Positions 50,445-58,576 of a DNA stretch of 64,000 nt are shown piece after piece. Made by a program: the position numbers and the translations under genes. Source of the DNA: Paracoccus sp. IB05. Lineage in GTDB: Bacteria > Pseudomonadota > Alphaproteobacteria > Rhodobacterales > Rhodobacteraceae. Positions within the stretch are counted from its first letter, which is position 1. Each line of letters opens with the position of its first letter. The notes beneath the pieces were generated by a model that was not told the origin of the DNA, ran no database searches, and worked only from the letters and a program-made list of their open reading frames with translations. Where the stretch lies: positions 1-64,000 of the forward strand of contig NZ_JAEFCF010000005.1 of NCBI RefSeq assembly GCF_016405985.1, given 5' to 3'.

Positions 50445-50762
50445 TCAGCGCCGGCGATCACCGGCGCAAAGCCCTGCCAGCACAAAGCCCGCTGCAACGC
50501 CCATCAGGCCAACGGAGGTCAGAACGGTTGCCGTTGTGCCGGGGTTTTCGCGCATCGCGCCGACCGTAAGCTGGGCCTGTTCGCGAACCTGCGACGCAGC
50601 CTGCCGTGCCCGGCCTTTGCCTTCCTCGAAGGCATCTTCCGCGTCATCCATCGCGTCTGACGCCCGCGACGCGAGAGATTTGCTCATTCTGGAAACTTCT
50701 TTCTTCAGATCGGTGATCTGCTTCTCCAGATTGGCGCGGATATCGTCTGCGGCCTCTGCCAT
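50445..50762 (-). CDS. DUF883/ElaB-YqjD-like membrane-anchored protein
   Basis: Small inner-membrane protein that in enterobacteria binds ribosomes in stationary phase. The 105-residue product is a long charged helix (residues 1-70, AEAADDIRANLEKQITDLKK and repeats of Ala/Glu/Lys), followed by one C-terminal membrane segment (PGTTATVLTSVGLMGVAAG) and a short basic tail. That arrangement is typical of the DUF883 family. An SOS-like GAAC-N8-GAAC lies just upstream (50779-50794) but has the wrong spacing. Confidence 0.75.
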   Translation of the reverse strand: MAEAADDIRANLEKQITDLKKEVSRMSKSLASRASDAMDDAEDAFEEGKGRARQAASQVREQAQLTVGAMRENPGTTATVLTSVGLMGVAAGFVLAGLCAGDRRR

Positions 50763-50853
50763 CGTCAGCTCTCCTTTTAGAACAAGTAAACGAACTCACA
50801 CCTGTTCAACGGCAAAGCGGCTCTCAGGTTCCCCGGGATGACGTCGCGTTCAC

Positions 50854-52275
50854 TCAGGGGTGATGGCGCGCCGTCGCAAGATCGGCTGCAAGGTCTTCGG
50901 TCATCCGGGCCCGGGCCCCGGGGTCCCGCTGCCGCAGGATTGCCGAGGGATGCCAGGTGATCAACACCGGCCCGCCATGGAGGCCGGTCTCGATCTGCCC
51001 GCGCCGGGCGGTCATCGGGTCATCCCTGCCGGTCAGGGCAAGCGCCGCCGTGGCACCAAGCGCCAGCACAAGATCTGGCCGGATAAAGCTCAGCTCCAGC
51101 CCGAGCCACCAGCGGCAGTGCAGGATCTCCTGGCGGTCCGGGGTCTGATGCAGGCGCTGTTTGCCGCGCGGGCTGAATTTGAAATGCTTTACCGCATTGG
51201 TAAGCCAGACCGAAGCCGGGTCGAGGCCGGCCGCCGCCATGCTGTGCCGCAAAAGCTGTCCGGCGGGGCCGATGAAGGGGCGGCCCGCCAGATCCTCGCG
51301 GTCGCCGGGCTGCTCGCCGACCAGCATCAGGCGGGCGGTTGCAGAGCCCTCTCCCCAGACGGTCCGGGTGGCCGCCTCACATAAACCGCAGCGGCGGCAT
51401 TGCTGCGCCGCATGCTGCGCCGCCGCCAGTGTCTCTGGCAGATCCTGAGCTGCGGGCATCGTAGCGCGGTAGCGGGTCGAAACAGCGGCGGCACCGGGGC
51501 GCGGTGCGCTGGCCGCCGCCTCACGCATCCGCTGCACCCGCGCTTCTGCATCCTTCAGCATATCGGGGATCAGCCGCGTCTCGGGCAGGTTCTTCCAGTA
51601 TTTCTTCGGCATCTCCGAGCGCATCGCATCAAGTTTCACCCGTGCCGGGTTGAAGATATTGGCGAAATAGGTGGCCCAGAGGCTTTCCGAGGCATCTTCG
51701 GGAAGATCGGGACGCGCGCCGCCGGGATGAAAGGCAAGCTGTCCCGCCTCGAACCTGGCGGTCAGGCGCGGCGTGGCGATCATCCAGTCCATATCGGCAA
51801 AGCGTTTCGCGAAAAAACTGCTGCCGGGTTCCAGCGTGTTATGCCCGGGCTCGAACCAGGCCGCAAAACGGCGTCTGCCGTCAGAAGGCAATTCGCGAAA
51901 CCGCACGAAAGCATGCATCTTGTGGATGTCGCGGCCCACGGCCTTTGTCATCAGGGTCAGTCGCCGCCCGAGCGGATCGGTTTGCGACAGAGGCTCCCCC
52001 TCGCGCGCGTCCAGTCGCCAGAGCGCCTGATAGAGCAGGGCGAACCGCTCTGGCGCAGAATGCCAGATGACCGAGCCTGCCAGTTTCACGAATTGCTCCG
52101 GCACCCGTGCCTGATGCGGGCCAGGGCTGTCCGGCAGCGGATCGGTCGCGAAAAGCCCGGCCCCGCCGGCCCAGTCGATCTTGCCGGGAGGGATGCGGTG
52201 GCTTATCGCAAGCCGCGCCGCCTGCCGCCAGGCTGCGAACTGCCCCTGATCGGGCAGGGTGACGGCGAAGCTCAT
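50854..52275 (-). CDS. UdgX-type uracil-DNA glycosylase fused to a DUF4130-like DNA-metabolism domain
   Basis: Likely binds and excises uracil in DNA; UdgX forms a covalent link with the abasic product. The 473-residue protein has two parts. Residues 1-250 form a domain of the TIGR03915/DUF4130 type (DNA-metabolism protein). Residues 290-470 form the UdgX domain, with Cys ligands (CRRC, C293 and C296, and C387) of a 4Fe-4S cluster, the motif GEQPGDREDLAGRPFIGPAG (320-339) and the loop KQRLH (372-376) whose H376 is the reactive histidine in UdgX. Its start overlaps the radical-SAM gene stop by 4 bases. Both genes lie behind one perfect SOS box. Confidence 0.82.
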   Translation of the reverse strand: MSFAVTLPDQGQFAAWRQAARLAISHRIPPGKIDWAGGAGLFATDPLPDSPGPHQARVPEQFVKLAGSVIWHSAPERFALLYQALWRLDAREGEPLSQTDPLGRRLTLMTKAVGRDIHKMHAFVRFRELPSDGRRRFAAWFEPGHNTLEPGSSFFAKRFADMDWMIATPRLTARFEAGQLAFHPGGARPDLPEDASESLWATYFANIFNPARVKLDAMRSEMPKKYWKNLPETRLIPDMLKDAEARVQRMREAAASAPRPGAAAVSTRYRATMPAAQDLPETLAAAQHAAQQCRRCGLCEAATRTVWGEGSATARLMLVGEQPGDREDLAGRPFIGPAGQLLRHSMAAAGLDPASVWLTNAVKHFKFSPRGKQRLHQTPDRQEILHCRWWLGLELSFIRPDLVLALGATAALALTGRDDPMTARRGQIETGLHGGPVLITWHPSAILRQRDPGARARMTEDLAADLATARHHP

Positions 52276-53501
52276 ATAAGCAACAGCTGCTCTGGCGGTG
52301 GTGCGAAACGGGCGCGCAGGCCGGCGCTGTCGGTCAGCCCGCCCGGCGACCAGCCCGGGGCCGTGATGAAGGGCCGCGCCTTTTTCATCAGGGCGCCCAT
52401 CCGCACGAGATCCTCATAGCGTAAGCCGTGCGAGCGGCGCGCGGCCAGGATGCGGTCGACCGTACGGGTGCCGAAGCCCGGAACCCGCAACAGCATATCC
52501 TTCGCCGCCCGGTTCACATCCAGCGGGAAGAGCCCGCGATGCTGCAGCGCCCAGGCCAGTTTCGGATCAATCTCCAGATCCAGATGCCCGGCAGTCGCGC
52601 CGGTCGCGATCTCTTCGGCGCTGAAGCCGTAAAAACGCAGGAGCCAGTCTGCCTGATACAGCCGATGTTCGCGCAGGAGCGGCGGCTGCACCAGGGGCAG
52701 GGCCGATGACGCATCAGGGATCGGCGAGAAGGCCGAGTAATAGACCCGCCGCAGCTTGTAACCGGTGTAAAGCCGGGTCGAGCTTTGCAGGATCGTCACA
52801 TCATCGGTGCCATCCGCGCCGATGATCATCTGCGTCGACTGGCCTGCGGGGGCAAAACGCGGCGGGCGCCTGCCGGTCAGGGTCTTCTCTTTCGCCGCCT
52901 CCCCCTCGAGCCGCACCTGCGCCATAGCAGAGCGGATTGTCTCGGGGCGTTTTTCCGGAGCGAAGCGGCGCACCGAGGCATCGGCGGGCAATTCGACATT
53001 GATCGAGAGGCGGTCGGCATAAAGCCCTGCCTCGCGGATCAGATCCGGGCTGGCATCGGGAATGGTCTTCAGATGGATATAGCCCCTGAAGCCGTGCTCC
53101 TGGCGCAGGACCCGCGCGATGCGGGCCATATCCGCCATGGTCTGATCGGGCGAACGGATGATCCCCGATGACAGGAACAGCCCCTCGATATAATTGCGCC
53201 GGTAGAATTCCAGCGTGAGCGAGACGACCTCATCGACCGAAAACCGCGCGCGCTCGACATTCGATGACACGCGGTTGATGCAATAGGCGCAGTCGAAGAT
53301 GCAGAAATTGGTCATCAGGATTTTTAAAAGGCTGATGCAGCGCCCGTCGGGCGTGTAGGCGTGGCAGATGCCGGCGCCGCCCGAAGATCCGATGCCACCT
53401 TTGCGGGAATCACGTTTCTCGCCTCCGCTGGAAGCGCAGGAGGCATCATATTTCGCCGCATCCGAAAGGATCGCCAGCTTGTCCTGAAGGGGTCTTGCCA
53501 T
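52272..53501 (-). CDS. Putative DNA modification/repair radical SAM protein
   Basis: A 409-residue protein of the TIGR03916 type. The radical SAM cluster cysteines are C67, C71 and C74 (CIFDCAYC). Other features are the preceding GGAGICHAYTPDGRCISLLKILMTN segment, and a C-terminal HhH motif (LRVPGFGTRTVDRILAARR) for DNA contact. Known: the paired DUF4130-domain/UdgX and radical-SAM genes recur together in bacteria; the chemistry is unresolved. The gene is first in the operon, 17 bases behind a perfect LexA box, and overlaps the UdgX gene. Inference: SOS-induced DNA lesion processing. Confidence 0.8.
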   Translation of the reverse strand: MARPLQDKLAILSDAAKYDASCASSGGEKRDSRKGGIGSSGGAGICHAYTPDGRCISLLKILMTNFCIFDCAYCINRVSSNVERARFSVDEVVSLTLEFYRRNYIEGLFLSSGIIRSPDQTMADMARIARVLRQEHGFRGYIHLKTIPDASPDLIREAGLYADRLSINVELPADASVRRFAPEKRPETIRSAMAQVRLEGEAAKEKTLTGRRPPRFAPAGQSTQMIIGADGTDDVTILQSSTRLYTGYKLRRVYYSAFSPIPDASSALPLVQPPLLREHRLYQADWLLRFYGFSAEEIATGATAGHLDLEIDPKLAWALQHRGLFPLDVNRAAKDMLLRVPGFGTRTVDRILAARRSHGLRYEDLVRMGALMKKARPFITAPGWSPGGLTDSAGLRARFAPPPEQLLLI

Positions 53502-53517
53502 ACGCGCGACAGTATAT

Positions 53518-53532
53518 GTTCACTATATGTTC
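53518..53532 (+). promoter_or_regulatory. LexA (SOS) box for the radical-SAM/UdgX operon
   Basis: GTTC-ACTATAT-GTTC matches the alphaproteobacterial SOS consensus exactly. It begins 17 bases before the radical-SAM start codon (53501, minus strand), so LexA would block its promoter. Confidence 0.78.
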
Positions 53533-53602
53533 GTCAATTTCATCCCTGCGGGCCAGGCTGAAATGTGCAGGCCGCCCGAGACGGAGCACTGCTCTGAACA
53601 TT

Positions 53603-54349
53603 TCAGAGCTTGAGGCTCCGCGCGAGGACAAGCGCGTCTTCTGCCAGCATCCCGACATGTTCGCGCATCGCCCGCGCCGCCGCCGGGGCGTCTCCGGATA
53701 ACAGTTTGGCGGCCAGCAGCTCATGTTCCTGGGTTGCCGCCTGGTTGCGCTCGGGGCGGAAGGTGATGAAATGGCGATAGGGCATCAGCCGTTTGTTCAG
53801 CGCCCCGATCTGGGCGATCAGAGCGCGATTGTCCGATGCGGCGTGGATCGCGGCATGGAACAGGTCATTCATGCGGATATAAAGGTCGACATCCGCCCCG
53901 GCGGCGGCCAGGCGACAGGCCTCATGGCTGTCAGCGATGGCGATGCGGTGATGTTCGGTCATCCGCTCACAGGCCAGCCGGGCCGCGACGGCCTCCATCT
54001 CGCCAACGAGTTCAAACAGATCCATGATCTCGGAGACGGTCGGCCGTGACACCAGCGTGCCGAGGCGCGGCTCAGAGGTGACAAGGCCGCTTGCCGCCAG
54101 CAGCCGCAGCGCCTCGCGCACAGGGGTACGGGAGGCGTTGAACCGGTTGCCCAGCATCTGTTCGTCAAGGCGCTGCCCCGGCGCGAGGTCGCCGGTGATG
54201 ATTTCCTTCTCGAGCGTGGCGGCGATCTCACCCGCAAGCGTCAAAGGCCGGGCCGGAATTTCCATTGCCGATTCGCCTGTTTTTTGAGCGACGCCCCTGG
54301 AAATCTCATGAGGCACCTCGGTCATTCGGTTGCCGGTATTTCCACTCAT
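53603..54349 (-). CDS. GntR/FCD-family transcriptional regulator
   Basis: Controls the divergent catabolic operon. The 248-residue protein has an N-terminal GntR winged helix (residues 35-95, LAPGQRLDEQMLGNRFNASRTPVREALRLL, in which the recognition helix is RTPVREAL) and a C-terminal FCD domain (about 105-235, with His residues in LFHAAIHAASD that usually bind metal and a small acid). The start may be ATG 54349 or one of the later in-frame ATGs (54325, 54265), since the first 30 residues are not conserved. The divergent SDR gene begins 217 bases away. Confidence 0.88.
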   Translation of the reverse strand: MSGNTGNRMTEVPHEISRGVAQKTGESAMEIPARPLTLAGEIAATLEKEIITGDLAPGQRLDEQMLGNRFNASRTPVREALRLLAASGLVTSEPRLGTLVSRPTVSEIMDLFELVGEMEAVAARLACERMTEHHRIAIADSHEACRLAAAGADVDLYIRMNDLFHAAIHAASDNRALIAQIGALNKRLMPYRHFITFRPERNQAATQEHELLAAKLLSGDAPAAARAMREHVGMLAEDALVLARSLKL

Positions 54350-54462
54350 CGGGCTACTTTCTGTGTCACGGTTACATTAAGCACAATTTTCGGTCATAAT
54401 TGATCAAATAATGCCTATTATTTGTGCATATTTTGACCATGAGCGAAAATATTCAAAATTCT

Positions 54463-54470
54463 TGTATACA
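54463..54470. promoter_or_regulatory. Candidate GntR operator TGTATACA
   Basis: A perfect 8 bp palindrome TGTATACA, in the form TTGTATACA, lies in the divergent intergenic region, 97 bases before the SDR start. FCD-type GntR regulators often bind TTGTATACAA-like sites. It overlaps a possible -35 element (TTGTAT), consistent with repression. Confidence 0.4.
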
Positions 54471-54566
54471 TCTGGCATACGCGGCATAGTTTAACCTCAA
54501 CAGGCCGGAACTCAACCTTCGGCACGGCCCATGTGGCCAGATTCTCCAGACTGCAAAGGAAGCCCC

Positions 54567-55349
54567 ATGGATCTTGGACTTGGTGGAAAGCGCGTTTTGA
54601 TCACGGGCGCGTCGCAGGGCATCGGCGAAGGCCTTGCCGAAACTTTCGCCGAAGAAGGTGCGCGCCTGTATCTGACCGCACGCTCGCAGGACAAGCTGGA
54701 GGCCATCGCGGCCCGGTTGCGCGCGCGGTTTGACAGCGAGGTTACCACGATTCCGCTGGACCTGACGACCGAGGGCGCGGTGGCGACCCTGCTGGCGCAG
54801 GTGGGCGCGCCGGATGTGCTGATCAACAATGCGGGCGTCATCCCGGGCGGCAATCTCTTTTCGACCACCGATGCCGAATGGCGTGCCAACTGGGAGCTGA
54901 AGGTTTTCGGCTATATCGACATGTGCCGCCAGTTCTATCAGGTGATGAAGGCAGCCGGCGGCGGCGTGATCATCAATGATATCGGCAATGCGGGCGAACG
55001 CTATGACGCCGATTACATCGCCGGCACCACCGGCAATGCAAGCCTCATGGCCTTTACCCGTGCGCTTGGCGGGCGCTCGCTGGAAGACAATATCCGGGTG
55101 GTGGGCGTCAATCCGGGGCCGGTCGATACCACGCGGATCTACAAGCTGCTGAAGCGCCGCGCGGTCGACTGGTATGGCGATGAAAGCCGCTGGGAAGAGC
55201 TGCTTGCGACCTATCCGCTCAGGCGCCCGGCCAAGGTGCGCGAGATCGCCGATCTGATGGCATTCCTCGCCTCGGACCGCTCGGGCTATACCTCGGGCGC
55301 GATCTTTACCGTTGATGGCGGCATCGCCTCCAGGGCGTCGATCATCTGA
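54567..55349 (+). CDS. SDR-family oxidoreductase with degenerate catalytic motif
   Basis: A 260-residue Rossmann-fold protein. Cofactor motifs are canonical: TGASQGIG (13-20) and NNAG (87-90). The active-site Y-x3-K appears as Y150-IAG-T154, so the lysine is missing; the usual catalytic Ser is also not obvious (IINDIGNAGERY). The family with YIAGTTGNASL is known among SDRs, so this may be a distinct subfamily rather than decay. I chose ATG 54567 with an AAGGA site; the frame extends to 54531. It shares one base with the next gene (TGATG overlap). Confidence 0.85.
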   Translation: MDLGLGGKRVLITGASQGIGEGLAETFAEEGARLYLTARSQDKLEAIAARLRARFDSEVTTIPLDLTTEGAVATLLAQVGAPDVLINNAGVIPGGNLFSTTDAEWRANWELKVFGYIDMCRQFYQVMKAAGGGVIINDIGNAGERYDADYIAGTTGNASLMAFTRALGGRSLEDNIRVVGVNPGPVDTTRIYKLLKRRAVDWYGDESRWEELLATYPLRRPAKVREIADLMAFLASDRSGYTSGAIFTVDGGIASRASII

Positions 55350-56869
55350 TGAGCATCTCCTTCACCCCCCTTCTCGATCCGGTGCCTTTCCAGAGCTTTC
55401 CGCTGTTCCACGGCGGCGGCTGGCAGGATGCGGCCTCGGGCAACAGCCATGAGGTGTTGCGCCCCGCGACGGGTCTGCCCGGATGGCGGGTGAGGGAAGC
55501 GGGGGAGGAGGATGTCGCGGCCGCCTGTGAGGCCGCCGCCCGCGCCTTTCCGGCCTGGGCGGCAACCGATCCGGATGAGCGCTCAAAGCTGTTGCGGGCG
55601 CTGGCCGGGGTGCTGCGCGAAAAGATGGCGGATCTCGCGGCGCTGGAAAGTGCCGTGACCGGGCGCCCGATCCGCGAGATGCGGGCGCAGATGTCCAGGA
55701 TCCCGGAATGGTTCGACTATTTCGCCGGGATCCTTGCCGGGCTGGAAGGTGGCTCGAACCGGGTGAAAGGCGGGTTTCTGACCTATACGCGCTATCGCCC
55801 CTATGGCGTTTGTGCGCTGCTGACCCCCTGGAACCATCCGATCCTGATCCTTGTGAAAAAACTGGCGGCGGCGCTGGCGGCAGGGAATGTCGTGGTGGTG
55901 AAGCCGTCAGAACTGGCACCGGTTACGCCGCTTTTCCTCGGCCAATGGGCGATGGAGGCGGGTTTTCCGGCGGGGGTGATCAATGTGGTGACCGGTGGTA
56001 TCGAGACCGGCAAGATGCTGGTCGCGAACCCGCATGTCGCCCATGTCGATCTGACCGGCGGCACCACGACCGGCCGGCGCGTGGCAGCGGCGGCGGCGGA
56101 ACGGCTGGTGCCCTGCACGCTGGAGCTTGGCGGCAAGACACCGGTCCTGGTTTTCGACGATGCGCAACTGGACGAAGCGGTTGCGGGGGCGCTTTTCTCG
56201 GGATTTGTGGCCGCAGGGCAGACCTGTGTCTCAGGCAGTCGTTTCCTTGTGCAGCGCGGCCATTATGACGCGTTTTGTGAAAGACTCGCGGCCCGGGCAG
56301 AGGCGCTGCACCAGGGCGATCCGTCTGACCCTGCGACCGATATCGGCCCGGTGATTTCGGGCAAATCGCGCGACCGCTGCATGGGATTCATTGCGCGGGC
56401 TGAAGCCGGGGGCCTTCGGCTGATCGCGGGCGGCCGCCCGCGCGCGCTGCCGCAAGGGCTCAAAGGTGGCTTTTTCGTCCCCCCCACCGTTTTCGCCGAT
56501 GTACCGCCCGAGGCCGGGCTGTTTCGCGAAGAGGTTTTCGGCCCCGTCGTCTCGGTCACGCCCTTTGACAGCGAAGAAGACGGGATCGCACTGGCCAATG
56601 CCGGGCCCTTCGCCCTTGGTGCCTCGGTCTGGACCCGCGATGTGATGCGCGCCCACCGGGTTACCGACCGGCTGAAGGCGGGGGTGGCCTGGATCAATGA
56701 CCATCACAAGAATGACCCGCGCTCGATCTGGGGCGGTTCGGGCGACAGCGGGTACGGCCATGAAAACGGCTGGGATGCGCTGCTCGGCTATCTGATCAAA
56801 GGGTCGGTAACGGTGCGCACCAGCGAGGACTATTCCGACTGGTTCGCCGGGGGGAAACGCTATGGCTGA
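55349..56869 (+). CDS. NAD(P)-dependent aldehyde dehydrogenase
   Basis: Oxidises an aldehyde to a carboxylic acid. The 506-residue protein has the ALDH cofactor and catalytic motifs: LLTPWNHP (central Asn), the general-base Glu in LELGGKTPV (about residue 257) and the nucleophile Cys in GQTCVSGSRF (about 292), with the phosphate-binding region VTGGIETGK. No signal peptide. ATG 55349 begins on the last base of the SDR stop codon. Probably converts an aldehyde formed by other enzymes of the operon; substrate unknown. Confidence 0.9.
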   Translation: MSISFTPLLDPVPFQSFPLFHGGGWQDAASGNSHEVLRPATGLPGWRVREAGEEDVAAACEAAARAFPAWAATDPDERSKLLRALAGVLREKMADLAALESAVTGRPIREMRAQMSRIPEWFDYFAGILAGLEGGSNRVKGGFLTYTRYRPYGVCALLTPWNHPILILVKKLAAALAAGNVVVVKPSELAPVTPLFLGQWAMEAGFPAGVINVVTGGIETGKMLVANPHVAHVDLTGGTTTGRRVAAAAAERLVPCTLELGGKTPVLVFDDAQLDEAVAGALFSGFVAAGQTCVSGSRFLVQRGHYDAFCERLAARAEALHQGDPSDPATDIGPVISGKSRDRCMGFIARAEAGGLRLIAGGRPRALPQGLKGGFFVPPTVFADVPPEAGLFREEVFGPVVSVTPFDSEEDGIALANAGPFALGASVWTRDVMRAHRVTDRLKAGVAWINDHHKNDPRSIWGGSGDSGYGHENGWDALLGYLIKGSVTVRTSEDYSDWFAGGKRYG

Positions 56870-57650
56870 GCCTTTGTCGATCGCCGTCGAAATCCGCCGC
56901 CTGTCGCTGACCTATGGCAGACAGGGCAGTCAGGTTCACGCGCTTTCTGACGTGGATCTGACGATCCCGACGGGCGGGTTCGTCTCGTTGATCGGGCCTT
57001 CGGGCTGCGGGAAATCGACGCTGCTGCGCATTCTTGGCGATCTCCTCGATCCCGGCGCGGGCGAGGTCAGGATCAATGGCAAATCGCCGAAGGCAGAACG
57101 CCTGGACCGGCGGATCGGCTTTGTTTTCCAGGAGGCGGCGCTGCTTGACTGGCGCACGATCATCGAAAATGTCGCCTTGCCGCTGGAGTTGCATGGCAGC
57201 CCGCGTGCAAAGCGCGAGGCCCGCGCGCAGGAGCTTTTGGACCTTGTGGGTCTGAAAGGGTTCGAAAGGGCGCGGCCGCGTCAGCTTTCGGGTGGCATGC
57301 GCCAGCGCGCCGCAATTGCGCGGGCGCTTTCGACAAAGCCCGATCTTTTGCTGCTGGATGAGCCGTTCGGCGCGCTTGATCAGATCACCCGCGACCGGCT
57401 GAATATGGAGCTTGCCCATATCCATGAAGTCACCGGTGTCACCGTGGTGCTGGTCACCCATTCGATCCGCGAGGCAGTGCTGCTGTCGGATCGCATCGTC
57501 GTGATGACACCGCGCCCGGGCCGGATTGAATCGATCATCGAAAACGACCTGCCGCGTCCGCGCAGTCTTGAAACCCGCGCTTTGCCCTTGTTCGAAGACC
57601 TCGTGCGGCAGGGCAATCTCGAGCTTGAAAAGGGATACAGCCATGTCTGA
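56862..57650 (+). CDS. NitT/TauT-family ABC transporter ATPase
   Basis: Energises the uptake system encoded by the next two genes. The 262-residue protein has Walker A (GPSGCGKSTLL), signature LSGGMRQRAAIARAL, Walker B (LLLLDEPFGALD) and the H-loop His in LVTHSIREAV. The size and the QEAALLDWRTIIENV segment fit the SsuB/TauB/ThiZ group. It overlaps the aldehyde dehydrogenase end by 8 bases. Confidence 0.9.
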   Translation: MAEPLSIAVEIRRLSLTYGRQGSQVHALSDVDLTIPTGGFVSLIGPSGCGKSTLLRILGDLLDPGAGEVRINGKSPKAERLDRRIGFVFQEAALLDWRTIIENVALPLELHGSPRAKREARAQELLDLVGLKGFERARPRQLSGGMRQRAAIARALSTKPDLLLLDEPFGALDQITRDRLNMELAHIHEVTGVTVVLVTHSIREAVLLSDRIVVMTPRPGRIESIIENDLPRPRSLETRALPLFEDLVRQGNLELEKGYSHV

Positions 57651-58482
57651 TGCGCTTTCCGCAGGCACCGCATCGGGCAAAAGCCGGGCCAGGGCGTCTC
57701 GCTTTGCGGAACGGTCGGCGGCAATCCTCGGGGATATCTGGCCGCCGGTCGTGGTTCTGGTGGCGCTTCTCGGCTTCTGGGAATGGGCCTGCATGGCCTT
57801 TGCGGTCAAACCCTATGTGCTGCCCGCGCCCTCGGCCATCTGGGAGGCCGCGACCAGCGGCTTCGGCCAGCTGATGTATAATGCCGGCATCACCGCCTGG
57901 GAGGCGCTGGCCGGTTTTGTGATCGGCTCGGCCATGGGGGCGGTGATCGGCACCGCCTTCGCCTATTCGCGGTTCATGGCCCGGGGGTTCATGCCGCTGC
58001 TGATCGCCGCCAACACCATCCCGACCGTCGCCATCGCGCCGATCATCATCATCTGGTTCGGCCATGGCATCGGGTCGAAAATCGCGGTGACCGCGTTTCT
58101 GAGCTTTTTCCCGCTGGCGCTGAACATGATGAAGGGGCTGCAAAGCTATGACCGGGTGGTGGCGGATGTGTTCCGCATCTCGGCCGCAAGCCCGGCACAG
58201 ACCTTCTTCAAAATGCGCCTGCCCACCGCCATGCCCTATGTCTTTGTCGGGCTGAAGCTGAACGTCACCTTTTCGGTGATCGGTGCCATCGTGGCCGAAT
58301 TCATCCAGGCCGACCGCGGCCTCGGCTTCGTGATCATGACCACTTACCGCACCATGGCGATGCCGAAACTCTGGGCGGCGATGATCCTCTCGGCCCTGCT
58401 GGGGATCGTGTTCTTCCTGATCGTGGCCGCGCTCGAACGCCTGTTCGTGCCATGGCACGCCTCGATGGAGCCCGGACGCTGA
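57643..58482 (+). CDS. NitT/TauT-family ABC transporter permease
   Basis: Membrane channel of the importer. The 279-residue protein has about six membrane segments and the permease EAA-type loop (FRISAASPAQTFFKMRLPTAMP). I chose ATG 57643, which overlaps the ATPase stop (ATGTCTGA); the frame opens earlier at 57526 inside the ATPase gene. A hairpin with 6 bp arms follows before the binding protein. Confidence 0.9.
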   Translation: MSDALSAGTASGKSRARASRFAERSAAILGDIWPPVVVLVALLGFWEWACMAFAVKPYVLPAPSAIWEAATSGFGQLMYNAGITAWEALAGFVIGSAMGAVIGTAFAYSRFMARGFMPLLIAANTIPTVAIAPIIIIWFGHGIGSKIAVTAFLSFFPLALNMMKGLQSYDRVVADVFRISAASPAQTFFKMRLPTAMPYVFVGLKLNVTFSVIGAIVAEFIQADRGLGFVIMTTYRTMAMPKLWAAMILSALLGIVFFLIVAALERLFVPWHASMEPGR

Positions 58483-58487
58483 CGGGG

Positions 58488-58502
58488 GGCGCTGACAGCG
58501 CC
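58488..58502 (+). other. Intercistronic hairpin between permease and binding protein
   Basis: GGCGCT-GAC-AGCGCC forms a 6 bp stem with a 3-base loop; GGCGCC follows 7 bases later. There is no T-run, so it is more likely an mRNA-stability element than a terminator. Such elements often raise expression of a downstream or upstream gene of a transporter. Confidence 0.35.
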
Positions 58503-58576
58503 TGACAAGGCGCCACCAGCCTCACGCGAATAATGACCGGGGAAAACCCTGGCTGACCTTCCAACGGAGAGAGAAA

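Noticed and set aside
50779-50794. GAAC-N8-GAAC before the DUF883 gene, resembling an SOS box
   Set aside because: LexA boxes in this group need a 7-base spacer; the 8-base spacing makes it unlikely to be functional.
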